In this document: positions 8,308 to 17,364 of the stretch, piece after piece
Layout of the letters: each line of letters starts with the position of its first letter
How positions within the stretch are numbered: the stretch's first letter is position 1
From: an uncultured Oceanospirillaceae bacterium
GTDB taxonomy: Bacteria; Pseudomonadota; Gammaproteobacteria; Pseudomonadales; Balneatricaceae
Direction of reading: 5' to 3'
Assembly (NCBI GenBank): GCA_937136055.1
Contig: CAKZOD010000013.1
Span: 1 to 45,703, forward strand
Length of the DNA stretch: 45,703 bases
Program-made: the position numbers and the translations under genes
The notes under the pieces: model-generated
What the model was told of the DNA's origin: nothing
The model's input: the letters and a program-made list of their open reading frames with translations, nothing else
The model's database searches: none

Positions 8308-8871
8308 ATGAAGCTCAAAATAGGCGTTCTAGTTTTAGGCCTGTTATTCTCAAACGTTAGCAGCAGTAAAGGAAATCCAAACTCGAAAGCGAGGTCGGAG
8401 GTAATTGATGCGATTGTTTTGCATGCAATAGCTGGTCCTTTTTGCGATAAAGGTGTTGTGAAATATTCAAGTGCTAGAAGCGGTTTGTTATTTTGGAAAG
8501 ACTTTTTTGAGAGGCATGCTGTAGTTGGGATTCACTATATTATTGATCGAGATGGATCTGTAGTAAAAGGCATTGAAGAAAACTTGGTTGCTAACCACGC
8601 GATTGGTTGGAACCAGCGGTCAATTGGTATTGAGCTTATTAATAAAGGTGACGGCAATGAAAGTTACCCAAAGATCCAAATGTTGAGCTTGCAGGTGTTG
8701 GTTCGTAAGTTAATGGCAAAATACCCGTTTATTACAGTGCAAAACATTGTTCGGCATTCTGATATAGATTCTCGCAAGTTTGAATGCGGGTCAAAATTCG
8801 TAAAACAAAAACAAGATCCAGGTGATGCGTTTGATTACACGCATTTTATTAATGATTTAGGTGGCCGTTAA
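8308..8871 (+). CDS. Exported N-acetylmuramoyl-L-alanine amidase (Amidase_2/AmpD-like)
   Basis: This is a 187-residue zinc amidase of the AmpD/PGRP fold that cleaves the MurNAc to L-Ala bond of peptidoglycan fragments. Unlike cytoplasmic AmpD, it begins with a signal peptide (KLKIGVLVLGLLFSNVSSS), which suggests a periplasmic or secreted location. Zinc ligands are the H of IVLHAIAG, the H of VRHSDI, and the D of KQKQDPGD. The HYIIDRDG and SIGIELIN blocks are also typical. The ATG at 8308 is chosen because AGGGTGA (8292-8298) is nine bases upstream, while the in-frame GTG at 8299 directly abuts that site. It stands alone just before the ribosomal operons and could act in wall recycling or in attack on neighbours. 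Confidence 0.86.
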   Translation: MKLKIGVLVLGLLFSNVSSSKGNPNSKARSEVIDAIVLHAIAGPFCDKGVVKYSSARSGLLFWKDFFERHAVVGIHYIIDRDGSVVKGIEENLVANHAIGWNQRSIGIELINKGDGNESYPKIQMLSLQVLVRKLMAKYPFITVQNIVRHSDIDSRKFECGSKFVKQKQDPGDAFDYTHFINDLGGR

Positions 8872-9072
8872 TTAGCATGGCATTATAAGTTAAGATTTGT
8901 GAATCAAGTAAGGTAGAGATTCAGTGGGGAATTACGGTTATGTCTAGCCCTCGCTGTGGTCAAAATAAAGTGAGAATGCTCAATAAAAGAGCGTGTGGCT
9001 TGCTTTAAATCAATCGATTAGATCCTCTCGTTATAAATTCAAGTAATTAGATCAAAAAACATACCAATTAGG

Positions 9073-9101
9073 TTGACTCAAGGGCATTGCGCCAGTAGAA
9101 T
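9073..9101 (+). promoter_or_regulatory. Promoter of the S10 operon
   Basis: TTGACT (9073-9078), a 17-base spacer and TAGAAT (9096-9101) form a strong sigma-70 promoter. Transcription should start near 9108, giving a leader of about 62 bases before rpsJ. That is much shorter than the E. coli S10 leader through which L4 regulates. Confidence 0.8.
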
Positions 9102-9106
9102 TTGCG

Positions 9107-9125
9107 TCCCTTTCTAAGAGAGGGA
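9107..9125 (+). other. Stem-loop at the 5' end of the S10 mRNA
   Basis: TCCCTTTC (9107-9114) pairs with GAGAGGGA (9118-9125) with one wobble and a 3-base loop, right at the predicted transcription start. It may stabilise the message. Nothing resembling the multi-hairpin L4 target is seen. Confidence 0.5.
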
Positions 9126-9169
9126 GGCAGTTCGCTGTCTAACTTAAACTTAAATTAAGTGTGATCAGA

Positions 9170-9481
9170 ATGCAAAACCAGAAAATCAGAATACGTCTGA
9201 AAGCGTTTGATCATCGCCTGATCGACACCTCAGCGCAAGAAATCGTAGATACTGCGAAGCGTACAGGTGCACAGGTGCGTGGTCCGATCCCTCTTCCTAC
9301 TCGCAAAGAGCGCGTAACAATTTTGACTTCACCGCATGTAAACAAAGATGCGCGTGATCAATATGAAATACGTACTCATAAGCGTGTTCTAGATATCGTT
9401 GAGCCAACAGAAAAAACTGTTGATGCTCTAATGAAGCTAGATCTAGCTGCAGGTGTGGAAGTTCAGATTAGCTTAGGCTAA
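9170..9481 (+). CDS. rpsJ: 30S ribosomal protein S10
   Basis: S10 is 103 residues and nearly identical to E. coli S10 across the block [18 protein letters not shown]. It sits in the 30S head and, as NusE, pairs with NusB in transcription antitermination of rRNA operons. ATG 9170 is chosen over the in-frame GTG at 9161 because it gives the conserved [15 protein letters not shown] start and the family length. It is first in the S10 operon, 69 bases after the -10 element. The str operon genes that often precede it are missing. Confidence 0.98.
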   Translation: MQNQKIRIRLKAFDHRLIDTSAQEIVDTAKRTGAQVRGPIPLPTRKERVTILTSPHVNKDARDQYEIRTHKRVLDIVEPTEKTVDALMKLDLAAGVEVQISLG

Positions 9482-9589
9482 TCAACGCGCTCAGAATATT
9501 CATAATGAAGCGCTATTTGTGGAAGATTCCTGAAATGGATCACCGTAGTGGGTTACAGTCCCGTACACAACTGGCAAGAGGTATATAAA

Positions 9590-10228
9590 ATGTCTGTAGG
9601 TTTAATCGGACGAAAAGCGGGTATGACTCGCGTCTTCACTGAAGATGGCGTATCCGTGCCAGTCACGGTCATCGAGGTGGATCCGAACCGTGTTACTCAG
9701 GTTAAAACAGCTGAAACTGATGGTTATCAAGCTATTCAAGTGACTACTGGTACAGTTAAGGCGAATCGTCTTAATAAGCCAAAAGCTGGTCACTATGCTA
9801 AAGCTAATGTTGAAGCGGGCCGCGGTTTATGGGAGTTCCGCCTGTCGGGTGATGAAAGTATCAACGTTGGTGATTCGCTAACTGTTGAGCGCTTTGAGGT
9901 TGGTCAGAAAGTTGATGTTACTGGAACGTCTAAAGGTAAAGGCTTCCAAGGTGGTGTTAAGCGTTGGAATTTCCAAATGCAAGACGCGACTCACGGTAAC
10001 TCGCTATCTCACCGTGCCCCAGGTTCAATCGGCCAATGTCAAACACCAGGTCGTGTTTGGAAAGGCAAGAAAATGGCAGGTCAAATGGGTAATGTACAAA
10101 GTACTGTGCAGACTCTAGAGGTTGTGCGTGTAGATGCAGAACGTGGCTTGTTGTTGATCAAAGGTGCTGTACCAGGTTCAACTGGCGGTGACGTAATCGT
10201 TAAACCAGCTGTTAAAGTTGGCGCCTAA
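9590..10228 (+). CDS. rplC: 50S ribosomal protein L3
   Basis: L3 is 212 residues, an early-assembling 50S protein whose loop reaches the peptidyl transferase centre. The loop has [20 protein letters not shown], which contains the glutamine methylated by PrmB in E. coli. ATG 9590 is chosen because AAGAGGT precedes it and [16 protein letters not shown] is the family start. An in-frame ATG at 9548 would add 14 unrelated residues. The gap after rpsJ is 108 bases, longer than in E. coli, and holds a weak inverted repeat (gcgct/agcgc). Confidence 0.98.
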   Translation: MSVGLIGRKAGMTRVFTEDGVSVPVTVIEVDPNRVTQVKTAETDGYQAIQVTTGTVKANRLNKPKAGHYAKANVEAGRGLWEFRLSGDESINVGDSLTVERFEVGQKVDVTGTSKGKGFQGGVKRWNFQMQDATHGNSLSHRAPGSIGQCQTPGRVWKGKKMAGQMGNVQSTVQTLEVVRVDAERGLLLIKGAVPGSTGGDVIVKPAVKVGA

Positions 10229-10239
10229 GGAGATTTGAA

Positions 10240-10845
10240 ATGAACCTAAATCTAACTGGAACAACAGGATCGGTCGAAGTATCTGATTCTACGTTCGGTA
10301 AAGACTTTAACGAAGCATTGGTACACCAGGTAGTTACGGCTTACTTGGCTGGTGCTCGTCAAGGTACTAAAGCACAAAAAACGCGTTCAGACGTTTCTGG
10401 CGGTGGTGCTAAGCCATTCCGTCAAAAAGGTACTGGTCGTGCACGTGCTGGTACAATCCGTTCGCCAATCTGGCGTTCAGGTGGTACTACATTTGCTGCA
10501 CGTCCGCGCGATTTTAGCCAGAAAGTAAACAAGAAAATGTATCGTGCTGCGATGCGTTGTATCTTGTCTGAGCTAGTTCGTCAAGAACGTCTTGTAGTAG
10601 TAGAAAGCTTCTCAGTAGACGCGCCAAAAACTAAGCAATTCATCGCTAAGATGGATGAGTACAGCTTACAAAATGCGCTTCTGATCACCGAAGATGTAGA
10701 AATTAACTTGTACCTTGCTGCACGAAACGTGCCGCATGTTGATGTTCGCGATGCTGCTGGTATTGATCCAGTAAGCTTAGTTGGCTTCGATAAAGTGTTA
10801 GTTACTGTCGCTGCTCTGAAGAAAATTGAAGAGGTGTTGTCATGA
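10240..10845 (+). CDS. rplD: 50S ribosomal protein L4
   Basis: L4 is 201 residues. Its globular part lies on the 50S surface and its long loop ([20 protein letters not shown]) lines the exit tunnel at the constriction. In E. coli L4 also represses its own operon through the S10 leader. The short leader found here makes that mechanism doubtful. The gene follows rplC by 11 bases and overlaps rplW by four (ATGA), which suggests translational coupling. Confidence 0.98.
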   Translation: MNLNLTGTTGSVEVSDSTFGKDFNEALVHQVVTAYLAGARQGTKAQKTRSDVSGGGAKPFRQKGTGRARAGTIRSPIWRSGGTTFAARPRDFSQKVNKKMYRAAMRCILSELVRQERLVVVESFSVDAPKTKQFIAKMDEYSLQNALLITEDVEINLYLAARNVPHVDVRDAAGIDPVSLVGFDKVLVTVAALKKIEEVLS

Positions 10846-11135
10846 ATCAGGAACGCCTATACCAAGTACTACTAGGGCCACACATTTCTGAAAAAGCAAC
10901 TATTGTCGCTGACGCAAGCCAGCAGGTTGTTTTTCGTGTGGCTAAAGACGCTACTAAAGTAGAAATCAAAGAAGCAGTTGAGAAATTGTTTAACGTATCT
11001 GTAAAGCGCGTTAACGTTCTGAATGCTAAAGGTAAGACCAAACGCACTGCTCGCGGCTTCGGCAAGCGCAGCGATGTACGCAAGGCATATGTATGTCTAG
11101 CTGATGGCTCTGAAATTGATTTCCTTGGCGAATAA
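10842..11135 (+). CDS. rplW: 50S ribosomal protein L23
   Basis: L23 is 97 residues, at the rim of the peptide exit tunnel, where trigger factor and SRP dock. The family start ([17 protein letters not shown]) and the basic loop [16 protein letters not shown] are clear. Its ATG overlaps the rplD stop as ATGA, so it is probably translated by reinitiation. Confidence 0.98.
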   Translation: MNQERLYQVLLGPHISEKATIVADASQQVVFRVAKDATKVEIKEAVEKLFNVSVKRVNVLNAKGKTKRTARGFGKRSDVRKAYVCLADGSEIDFLGE

Positions 11136-11147
11136 GGAGCTTAGATA

Positions 11148-11975
11148 ATGGCTATTATTAAGACAAAGCCGACTTCTGCTGGTCGTCGCCATTTAGTTAA
11201 AATTGTCAATGCAGAATTGCATAAAGGCAAACCTTTAGCTTCATTGGTTGAGAAGAATAGTAAAAGTGGTGGACGTAACAACAACGGTCGTATTACGACT
11301 CGTCACATCGGTGGTGGTCACAAGCATCATTACCGTGTTGTTGATTTTCGTCGCAACAAAGAAGGGATCCCAGCGACTGTAGAGCGCTTGGAATACGATC
11401 CTAACCGTTCAGCGCATCTTGCATTGCTTTGCTATGCAGACGGTGAGCGTCGTTACATTATTGCTCCAAAAGGTGTAAGTGCTGGTGACAAGCTTGTATC
11501 TGGCCCACAGGCAGATATCAAAGTTGGTAACAACATGCCAATCCGCAATATGCCTTTAGGTAGTGTGATTCACTGTATCGAGCTTAAGCCAGGAAAAGGT
11601 GCACAAATTGCACGTTCTGCTGGAACTTACGCTCAGCTAGTAGCTCGTGAAGGTACTTACGCAACATTGCGTTTACGTTCAGGTGAAATGCGCAAAGTAC
11701 TTGTTGAATGTACTGCGACTTTCGGAGAAGTTGGCAATGGTGAGCATAGTCTTCGTCGTCTGGGTAAAGCTGGTGCTAAGCGCTGGCGTGGTGTTCGTCC
11801 TACCGTTCGTGGTGTGGCGATGAACCCAGTTGATCACCCGCATGGTGGTGGTGAAGGTCGTACCTCTGGTGGTCGTCATCCTGTTACTCCATGGGGCGTT
11901 CCTACTAAGGGCTATAAAACACGTAAGAACAAGCGTACTGACAAGTTAATCGTCCGTCGCCGTTCTGCCAAGTAA
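11148..11975 (+). CDS. rplB: 50S ribosomal protein L2
   Basis: L2 is 275 residues, a primary 23S rRNA binder needed for subunit association and peptidyl transferase activity. The C-terminal signature [20 protein letters not shown] is intact, including its conserved histidines. AAGGAG lies ten bases before the ATG. It is 12 bases after rplW. Confidence 0.98.
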   Translation: MAIIKTKPTSAGRRHLVKIVNAELHKGKPLASLVEKNSKSGGRNNNGRITTRHIGGGHKHHYRVVDFRRNKEGIPATVERLEYDPNRSAHLALLCYADGERRYIIAPKGVSAGDKLVSGPQADIKVGNNMPIRNMPLGSVIHCIELKPGKGAQIARSAGTYAQLVAREGTYATLRLRSGEMRKVLVECTATFGEVGNGEHSLRRLGKAGAKRWRGVRPTVRGVAMNPVDHPHGGGEGRTSGGRHPVTPWGVPTKGYKTRKNKRTDKLIVRRRSAK

Positions 11976-11994
11976 TTAAATTGAGGATATAGCT

Positions 11995-12270
11995 GTGCCA
12001 CGTTCACTGAAGAAAGGTCCATTTATCGACCTTCACCTGTTGAAAAAGGTAGAAGCTGCAATTGAAGCAGGCGAACGTCGACCAATTAAGACTTGGTCAC
12101 GTCGCTCTACAATCTTTCCACATTTCGTTGGATTGACTATTGCAGTTCACAACGGCCGCCAGCACGTTCCAGTTTTCGTAACTGAAGACATGGTTGGCCA
12201 TAAACTAGGCGAATTTGCAGGAACACGTACTTACCGTGGTCATGCTGCAGATAAAAAAGCCAAACGCTAA
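11995..12270 (+). CDS. rpsS: 30S ribosomal protein S19
   Basis: S19 is 91 residues, in the 30S head next to S13, near the A-site finger bridge. The start is GTG, supported by GAGG eight bases upstream and the conserved N terminus [17 protein letters not shown]. The C-terminal block [22 protein letters not shown] is standard. Confidence 0.98.
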   Translation: MPRSLKKGPFIDLHLLKKVEAAIEAGERRPIKTWSRRSTIFPHFVGLTIAVHNGRQHVPVFVTEDMVGHKLGEFAGTRTYRGHAADKKAKR

Positions 12271-12281
12271 GGGGATAGATG

Positions 12282-12611
12282 ATGGAAGTCGCTGCAAAGC
12301 TAAACGGCGCCCGCATTTCTGCTCAGAAAGTGCGTTTGGTAGCCGACCAAATTAGAGGTAAATCAATTGCAGAAGCACTGGACATTCTTACGTTCAGTCC
12401 TAAAAAAGCTGCAGTTATCGTCAAGAAAGTGTTGGAGTCTGCTATTGCAAACGCTGAGCACAATGAAGGCGCTGACATTGATGAGCTTCGTGTGTCTACA
12501 ATCTTCGTTGACGAAGGTGTGACAATGAAACGTATTAGTCCACGTGCTAAAGGTCGTGCTGACCGCATCCTTAAGCGTAACTCTCACATCACCGTTAAGG
12601 TGTCTGATTAA
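12282..12611 (+). CDS. rplV: 50S ribosomal protein L22
   Basis: L22 is 109 residues. Its long beta hairpin ([20 protein letters not shown] region) reaches into the exit tunnel, where macrolide resistance changes arise in other species. Two ATG codons are adjacent (12279 and 12282). The second is preferred because GGGG at 12271-12274 then has a seven-base spacing and the protein begins MEVAAK like its relatives. Confidence 0.97.
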   Translation: MEVAAKLNGARISAQKVRLVADQIRGKSIAEALDILTFSPKKAAVIVKKVLESAIANAEHNEGADIDELRVSTIFVDEGVTMKRISPRAKGRADRILKRNSHITVKVSD

Positions 12612-12628
12612 GCGCTAGGAGACTTATC

Positions 12629-13312
12629 ATGGGTCAAAAGATACATCCTACGGGAATTCGTCTTGGTATTGTTAAAGATCATACTTCAGTATGGTATGCA
12701 GACAAGAAAGAATACTCTACAAAGTTATTAAGCGATCTTAAAGTACGTAAGTATTTAGAAGAGAAGCTAGTTAATGCATCTGTAAGCCGTATCGAAATCG
12801 AGCGTCCTGCACAGAATGCTAAAATCACTATTTTTACTGCACGTCCTGGGATTGTGATTGGTAAAAAAGGTGAAGATGTAGAAAAGCTACGTAATGCTTG
12901 TTCTAAGATGATGGGTGTTCCTGCTCACATCAACATCGAAGAAATTCGCAAGCCTGAGCTAGATGCTAAATTGGTTGCACAATCTGTTGCTAGCCAGTTA
13001 GAGCGTCGAGTTATGTTCCGTCGTGCTATGAAGCGCGCAGTGCAAAACGCTATGCGTTTAGGCGCTAAAGGAATCAAGATTCAGGTTGGTGGTCGTCTAG
13101 GTGGTGCTGAGATTGCTCGTTCTGAGTGGTATCGTGAAGGACGTGTGCCATTGCATACTTTCCGTGCTGATATCGATTACTCAACTTACGAAGCGCACAC
13201 GCAATACGGTGTGATCGGCATTAAAGTTTGGATCTTCAAAGGTGAAGTTTTGGGGGGCATCGAAGAAGTTCGTGCAACTCGTAAAGCAGCACCTAAAAAG
13301 AAGTCTAAGTGA
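12629..13312 (+). CDS. rpsC: 30S ribosomal protein S3
   Basis: S3 is 227 residues, at the mRNA entry channel, where with S4 and S5 it has helicase activity. The KH domain shows [15 protein letters not shown], and the C-terminal domain contains [25 protein letters not shown] lies seven to eight bases before the ATG. The lysine-rich tail (KKKSK) is usual. It is 17 bases after rplV. Confidence 0.98.
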   Translation: MGQKIHPTGIRLGIVKDHTSVWYADKKEYSTKLLSDLKVRKYLEEKLVNASVSRIEIERPAQNAKITIFTARPGIVIGKKGEDVEKLRNACSKMMGVPAHINIEEIRKPELDAKLVAQSVASQLERRVMFRRAMKRAVQNAMRLGAKGIKIQVGGRLGGAEIARSEWYREGRVPLHTFRADIDYSTYEAHTQYGVIGIKVWIFKGEVLGGIEEVRATRKAAPKKKSK

Positions 13313-13323
13313 GGTAGAGATCA

Positions 13324-13737
13324 ATGCTACAACCTAAACGACTAAAATTCCGCAAGATGATGAAAGGTCGCAACCGCGGCCTTGCACAGCGCGGTTCTAA
13401 GATTAGCTTCGGCGAAATTGGATTAAAAGCGACTGGTCGCGGACGTATTACTGCACGTCAGATCGAAGCTGCTCGTCGTACTATGACACGTCACGTAAAG
13501 CGTGGTGGTAAAATCTGGATCAGAATTTTCCCAGATAAGCCAATCACCAATAAGCCGCTTGAAGTGCGTATGGGTAAAGGTAAGGGTAATGTTGAATACT
13601 GGGTTTGCCAGATTCAGCCTGGCCGTGTACTTTTTGAAATGAGTGGTGTTCCAGATGATTTAGCAACAGAAGCTTTCAAGCTTGCTGCCGCTAAATTGCC
13701 GTTGGCAACAACCATCGTCAAACGGACGGTAATGTAA
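13324..13737 (+). CDS. rplP: 50S ribosomal protein L16
   Basis: L16 is 137 residues, a late-assembling 50S protein that contacts A-site tRNA. The signature [20 protein letters not shown] and [13 protein letters not shown] are present. The arginine loop hydroxylated by YcfD in some bacteria falls in the [11 protein letters not shown] region. Its stop overlaps the rpmC start by one base (TAATG). Confidence 0.98.
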   Translation: MLQPKRLKFRKMMKGRNRGLAQRGSKISFGEIGLKATGRGRITARQIEAARRTMTRHVKRGGKIWIRIFPDKPITNKPLEVRMGKGKGNVEYWVCQIQPGRVLFEMSGVPDDLATEAFKLAAAKLPLATTIVKRTVM

Positions 13738-13931
13738 TGAAAGCGAACGAATTGCGTGAAAAAAATGCAGAAGAGCTACAGCAGCAGTTGTTAGATCTTT
13801 TGAAAGATCAGTTTAATTTGCGTATGCAGAAATCATCTGGTCAATTAACTCAATCTCACCTATTAGGTCAGACTAAGCGTGATATTGCTCGCGTTAGAAC
13901 GCTACTTAATGAACAAGCAGGTGGTAAATAA
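13737..13931 (+). CDS. rpmC: 50S ribosomal protein L29
   Basis: L29 is 64 residues, a two-helix protein at the tunnel exit beside L23. It begins [19 protein letters not shown] and contains [13 protein letters not shown], the family pattern. One-base overlaps with rplP before it and rpsQ after it (TAATG) indicate coupled translation. Confidence 0.98.
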   Translation: MKANELREKNAEELQQQLLDLLKDQFNLRMQKSSGQLTQSHLLGQTKRDIARVRTLLNEQAGGK

Positions 13932-14194
13932 TGAGCGCTGAAAATCGTACAAAGACTGTAGTCGGCCGTGTTGTCTCTGACAAGATGGATAAGACTATCA
14001 CTGTCTTGGTTGAACGTACCGAGAAACATCCTGTATACGGGAAATTCATGAAGCGTTCCTCCAAAATGCACGCTCACGATGAGAAAAATGAGTGCCGTGA
14101 AGGTGATCTAGTTAAGATCGCTGAATCACGTCCTTATTCCAAGAGTAAAACTTGGGTACTCGTAAGCATTGAAGAAAGTGCTGCGAAGGTGTAG
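13931..14194 (+). CDS. rpsQ: 30S ribosomal protein S17
   Basis: S17 is 87 residues with an OB fold that binds the 5' domain of 16S rRNA and starts 30S assembly. The blocks [18 protein letters not shown] and [21 protein letters not shown] are standard. It is the last gene of the classical S10 operon. An 85-base gap with a 10-bp hairpin separates it from rplN. Confidence 0.98.
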   Translation: MSAENRTKTVVGRVVSDKMDKTITVLVERTEKHPVYGKFMKRSSKMHAHDEKNECREGDLVKIAESRPYSKSKTWVLVSIEESAAKV

Positions 14195-14221
14195 AATACG
14201 CCCTCGCTCCATTTGATTGGC

Positions 14222-14252
14222 AAGGAAAACAGCTTAAACCGTTGTTTTCCTT
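14222..14252 (+). other. Hairpin at the S10/spc operon boundary
   Basis: AAGGAAAACA (14222-14231) pairs perfectly with TGTTTTCCTT (14243-14252) around an 11-base loop between rpsQ and rplN. There is no T run after it, so a processing or stability element is more likely than a terminator. No clear -35/-10 pair was found in the gap. Confidence 0.6.
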
Positions 14253-14279
14253 AGCTCTTGAAAAAATTTGGAGTAAACC

Positions 14280-14648
14280 ATGATTCAAACAGAATCTATG
14301 CTTGATGTTGCTGATAACAGCGGCGCCAAGCGAGTACAGTGTATTAAAGTATTAGGTGGATCTCACCGCCGTTACGCACGTATCGGTGACATTATTAAAA
14401 TTACTGTAAAGGAAGCAATTCCACGCGGTAAGGTTAAGAAAGGTCAAGTACTAAACGCTGTTGTAGTGCGTACCCGTAAAGGTGTTCGTCGTCCAGATGG
14501 TTCAATTATCCGTTTTGATGTAAATTCAGCGGTTATTTTGAATGCGAACAACGACCCAATGGGTACTCGTATTTTTGGTCCAGTGACTCGTGAACTACGT
14601 ACAACGAAGTTTATGAAAATCATTTCCCTGGCGCCTGAAGTGCTTTAA
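14280..14648 (+). CDS. rplN: 50S ribosomal protein L14
   Basis: L14 is 122 residues, near the sarcin-ricin loop and part of intersubunit bridge B8. The start [20 protein letters not shown] and the end [10 protein letters not shown] are fully conserved. A TTGGAG element precedes the ATG. It opens the spc operon. Terminator-like hairpins begin right at its stop codon, which is unusual for a first gene in this operon. Confidence 0.98.
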   Translation: MIQTESMLDVADNSGAKRVQCIKVLGGSHRRYARIGDIIKITVKEAIPRGKVKKGQVLNAVVVRTRKGVRRPDGSIIRFDVNSAVILNANNDPMGTRIFGPVTRELRTTKFMKIISLAPEVL

Positions 14649-14676
14649 ACCTCAGTATAAATACTGAAGTTTTTTT
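14647..14676 (+). terminator. Terminator-like hairpin 1 after rplN
   Basis: AAAC-C-TCAGTA (14647-14657) pairs with TACTGA-A-GTTT with a single C-A mismatch and a TAAA loop. It merges into a seven-base T run (14670-14676). It begins inside the rplN stop codon. Confidence 0.6.
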
Positions 14677-14709
14677 AAAACGCCAATTCCGCGAGGACTT
14701 GGCGTTTTT
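14677..14709 (+). terminator. Terminator-like hairpin 2 before rplX
   Basis: AAAACGCCAA (14677-14686) pairs perfectly with TTGGCGTTTT (14699-14708). An inner TCC/GGA stem is capped by a GCGA tetraloop, and T residues follow. It is one of the best intrinsic terminator shapes in the window, yet it lies inside the spc operon. Confidence 0.65.
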
Positions 14710-14747
14710 CAGCATGAGCAGGTAGTAGGAAGCGATAAAGGTGTATT

Positions 14748-15062
14748 ATGCGTAAGATTAAAGGTAATGACGAAGTAATCGTTATTGCAGGAAGAGACAA
14801 AGGAAAGCGCGGTAAAGTTATGCGCATCCTAGAAAACGATCTGTTGATCGTTTCTGGTATTAACATGGTGAAGAAGCATACTAAGCCAAACCCACAGGCT
14901 CAAAAGCCGGGTGGCATAGTAGAAAAAGAAGCATCAATTGCTGTTTCTAATGTTGCGATCTTCAATCCTGCCACTGGCAAGGGTGACCGTGTTGGCTTCA
15001 AGAAACTTGAAGATGGCACTAAAGTTCGCTTCTTCAAATCTAACGGCGAAGTCATCGCTTAA
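14748..15062 (+). CDS. rplX: 50S ribosomal protein L24
   Basis: L24 is 104 residues and one of the two initiators of 50S assembly, binding the 5' end of 23S rRNA. The KOW motif is [20 protein letters not shown]. It follows two terminator-like hairpins by 38 bases. I see no good promoter in between, so its expression probably depends on read-through or an unrecognised promoter. Confidence 0.97.
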   Translation: MRKIKGNDEVIVIAGRDKGKRGKVMRILENDLLIVSGINMVKKHTKPNPQAQKPGGIVEKEASIAVSNVAIFNPATGKGDRVGFKKLEDGTKVRFFKSNGEVIA

Positions 15063-15077
15063 TAAGGAGCTAATACC

Positions 15078-15617
15078 ATGTCTAGATTAAAAGCGCTTTA
15101 CGCTAGCGAAGTTAAAAGCAAATTAAAAGAAGAGTTGAGCAGCCCTAACGCTATGGCTGTTCCTCGCTTGACTAAAATTACCCTTAATATGGGTGTTGGT
15201 GAAGCAATTGCTGACAAGAAACAAATGGAGCATGCTGTAAGAGACATGACCCAGATTTCTGGTCAAAAACCTGTTGTTACTTTAGCACGTAAATCTATTG
15301 CTGGATTTAAAGTGCGTGAAGAATGGCCGATTGGTTGTAAAGTAACTCTTCGCGGACAGCAAATGTGGGAGTTCTTGGATCGTTTAATCGATATCTCAAT
15401 TCCTCGTATCCGTGACTTCCGTGGCTTAAATCCGAAATCATTTGATGGTCGCGGAAATTACAGCATGGGTGTTAAAGAGCAGATTATCTTCCCGGAAATT
15501 GACTTTGATAAAGTTGATAAAATCCGTGGGATGGATATCACAATCACCACCACTGCTAAGAATAATGAAGAGGGTCGTGCGTTGCTGACTGCTCTGAATT
15601 TTCCATTCAAGAAGTGA
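15078..15617 (+). CDS. rplE: 50S ribosomal protein L5
   Basis: L5 is 179 residues. It binds 5S rRNA in the central protuberance and contacts P-site tRNA and S13. [18 protein letters not shown] and [18 protein letters not shown] are diagnostic. AAGGAG lies about ten bases before the ATG. In E. coli the S8 repressor site of the spc operon is at the start of this gene. I see no clear equivalent here. Confidence 0.98.
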   Translation: MSRLKALYASEVKSKLKEELSSPNAMAVPRLTKITLNMGVGEAIADKKQMEHAVRDMTQISGQKPVVTLARKSIAGFKVREEWPIGCKVTLRGQQMWEFLDRLIDISIPRIRDFRGLNPKSFDGRGNYSMGVKEQIIFPEIDFDKVDKIRGMDITITTTAKNNEEGRALLTALNFPFKK

Positions 15618-15631
15618 TAGGGGTTTAAGAA

Positions 15632-15937
15632 ATGGCTAAATCATCTATGGTCGCGCGTGAAACAAAGCGTACCAAATGTGTAGAAAAGTTTGCTGCTAAG
15701 CGTGATAGCTTAAGAGCAATCGTTAAAAGCATCCATTCTTCTGACGAAGAGCGTTGGGAAGCTACTGTTGCACTACAAAAATTGCCACGTGACTCTAGTA
15801 AATCTCGTCAGCGTAACCGCTGCCAGATTACTGGTCGTCCACATGGTGTTTACCGCAAGTTTGGCTTAAGCCGTATTAAATTACGTGAAGCTGCAATGCG
15901 CGGTGATGTACCAGGTTTGAAAAAGGCTAGCTGGTAA
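15632..15937 (+). CDS. rpsN: 30S ribosomal protein S14
   Basis: S14 is 101 residues, in the 30S head beside S3 and S10. This is the long form without zinc-binding CxxC pairs, as usual in gammaproteobacteria. [20 protein letters not shown] and a C-terminal KKASW are conserved. A 115-base structured gap separates it from rpsH, whereas the E. coli gap is a few tens of bases. Confidence 0.98.
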   Translation: MAKSSMVARETKRTKCVEKFAAKRDSLRAIVKSIHSSDEERWEATVALQKLPRDSSKSRQRNRCQITGRPHGVYRKFGLSRIKLREAAMRGDVPGLKKASW

Positions 15938-15957
15938 TATTCAGCTAGAAAATGATA

Positions 15958-16030
15958 AGCACGGTGGACCGGGCGCTGTTTATAAAGGCAAGGTAACTTG
16001 ACCCAATAACAGTAGCTACCGCACTGTGCT
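15958..16030 (+). promoter_or_regulatory. Structured RNA leader before rpsH
   Basis: The rpsN-rpsH gap can fold into one elongated element. The outer stem is AGCACGGTG (15958-15966) with CACTGTGCT (16022-16030, one G-T pair). The middle stem is CTGTT/AACAG (15976-15980 with 16008-16012). The apical stem is CAAG/CTTG with a GTAA tetraloop (15989-16000). It lies 22 bases before the S8 gene, so it could be an S8-binding or processing site. No family match is claimed. Confidence 0.45.
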
Positions 16031-16052
16031 GCACTGTAAGGAAGTAAATAGC

Positions 16053-16445
16053 ATGAGCATGCAAGATACCCTAGCTGATATGATCACTCGTATCCGCAAC
16101 GGGCACATGGCGACTAAGGTTGCTGTATCTATGCCGTCTTCCAAGTTGAAGGTTTCTCTAGCTAAATTGCTAAAGGACGAAGGTTTTATCACTGACTACT
16201 CTGTAGAAGGTGATGTTAAGCCGGTCCTTAGCGTTGAGCTAAAGTACTTCGAAGGAAAGCCGGTTATCGAAGAAATTAAGCGTGTAAGCCGTCCAGGTTT
16301 ACGTATCTACAAAGGTGTATCTGAGTTACCAAAAGTTTCTGGTGGTTTAGGTGTTGCAGTTGTTTCAACAAGCAAAGGCTTGATGAGCGACCGCGCTGCA
16401 CGCGCTGCCGGTATCGGCGGTGAAGTCGTCTGTACAGTATTCTAA
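16053..16445 (+). CDS. rpsH: 30S ribosomal protein S8
   Basis: S8 is 130 residues, a primary binder of the 16S central domain and, in E. coli, the translational repressor of the spc operon. ATG 16053 gives [18 protein letters not shown] as in relatives and follows AAGGAAG. An upstream in-frame ATG at 16026 would add nine unrelated residues. The structured region just upstream is a candidate autoregulatory site. Confidence 0.97.
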   Translation: MSMQDTLADMITRIRNGHMATKVAVSMPSSKLKVSLAKLLKDEGFITDYSVEGDVKPVLSVELKYFEGKPVIEEIKRVSRPGLRIYKGVSELPKVSGGLGVAVVSTSKGLMSDRAARAAGIGGEVVCTVF

Positions 16446-16455
16446 GGGGAAAGAT

Positions 16456-16989
16456 ATGTCACGTATTGCTAAAAATCCCGTTACTATACCTGCAGGTGTT
16501 GAGCTTACGCTCAAAGGTAACAGCGTTAGTGTAAAAGGTGCTAAAGGCACTTTATCAATGGATATGCATACCGCAGTATCTATTGCACACGAAGATGGTC
16601 AAGTTCAAGTAAGTGCGCGCGATGGTTCTAAAATCGCTCGTTCTATGTCAGGAACTGCTCGCTCGCTAATCAACAACATGGTTGTTGGTGTACACGAAGG
16701 TTTCTCTAAGACTTTGTTACTACAAGGTGTTGGTTATCGTGCTGCAGCGAAAGGAAATGTACTTAGCTTAACTCTAGGTTTTTCACATCCAGTGGATTAT
16801 GAACTACCTGAAGGAATTTCAGCTGAGACACCTAATCAGACTACTATTGTTATCAATGGTTCTGACAAGCAGAAAGTTGGCCAAGTGGCTGCAGAAATTC
16901 GCGGATATCGTCCTCCAGAGCCTTATAAAGGTAAAGGTGTACGTTACGCTGATGAGTATGTACGTCGTAAAGAAGCTAAGAAGAAGTAG
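16456..16989 (+). CDS. rplF: 50S ribosomal protein L6
   Basis: L6 is 177 residues with two similar domains, beside the sarcin-ricin loop. [15 protein letters not shown] at the start and [16 protein letters not shown] near the end are standard. ATG 16456 is preferred over an in-frame ATG at 16420 inside rpsH because AAGGGGA is well placed before it and the family N terminus is restored. Confidence 0.98.
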   Translation: MSRIAKNPVTIPAGVELTLKGNSVSVKGAKGTLSMDMHTAVSIAHEDGQVQVSARDGSKIARSMSGTARSLINNMVVGVHEGFSKTLLLQGVGYRAAAKGNVLSLTLGFSHPVDYELPEGISAETPNQTTIVINGSDKQKVGQVAAEIRGYRPPEPYKGKGVRYADEYVRRKEAKKK

Positions 16990-17002
16990 GTAGGACAAGG
17001 TT

Positions 17003-17353
17003 ATGAACGCTAAGAAAGTATCTCGCGTCCGTCGTTCACTACGTTCACGTGTAAAAATGCGTGAATTAGGTGCAATGCGACTGACCGTCAATCGTACACC
17101 GCGTCACATCTACGCACAAATTATCTCTGCTGATGGCGGCAAAGTATTAGCTAGCGCTTCTACTGTAGAAAAAGATATGCGTGCTGAATCAACTGGTAAC
17201 GTCAATGCGGCGCAAAAAGTTGGTTCTCTGATTGCTGAACGTGCTAAAGAAGCAGGTGTCACAAAGGTTGCTTTTGACCGCTCTGGATTTAAATTCCATG
17301 GCCGTGTAAAAGCTTTAGCTGATGCAGCCCGTGAAGGCGGCCTGGAATTCTAA
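17003..17353 (+). CDS. rplR: 50S ribosomal protein L18
   Basis: L18 is 116 residues. It binds 5S rRNA with L5 and L25 and anchors the central protuberance. It has a basic N-terminal arm ([16 protein letters not shown]) and the [20 protein letters not shown] block near the C terminus. It follows rplF by 13 bases. Confidence 0.98.
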   Translation: MNAKKVSRVRRSLRSRVKMRELGAMRLTVNRTPRHIYAQIISADGGKVLASASTVEKDMRAESTGNVNAAQKVGSLIAERAKEAGVTKVAFDRSGFKFHGRVKALADAAREGGLEF

Positions 17354-17364
17354 AGGGGTCTTAA

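Noticed and set aside
8940..9008. A 22-codon frame with a GGGGAA before it, upstream of the S10 promoter
   Set aside because: Too short, no family, and there is no sign of conservation. Could only be judged by comparative data.
14675..14866. A 63-codon minus-strand frame over the rplN-rplX gap
   Set aside because: It runs through the terminator-like hairpins and the start of rplX, so it is a shadow frame.
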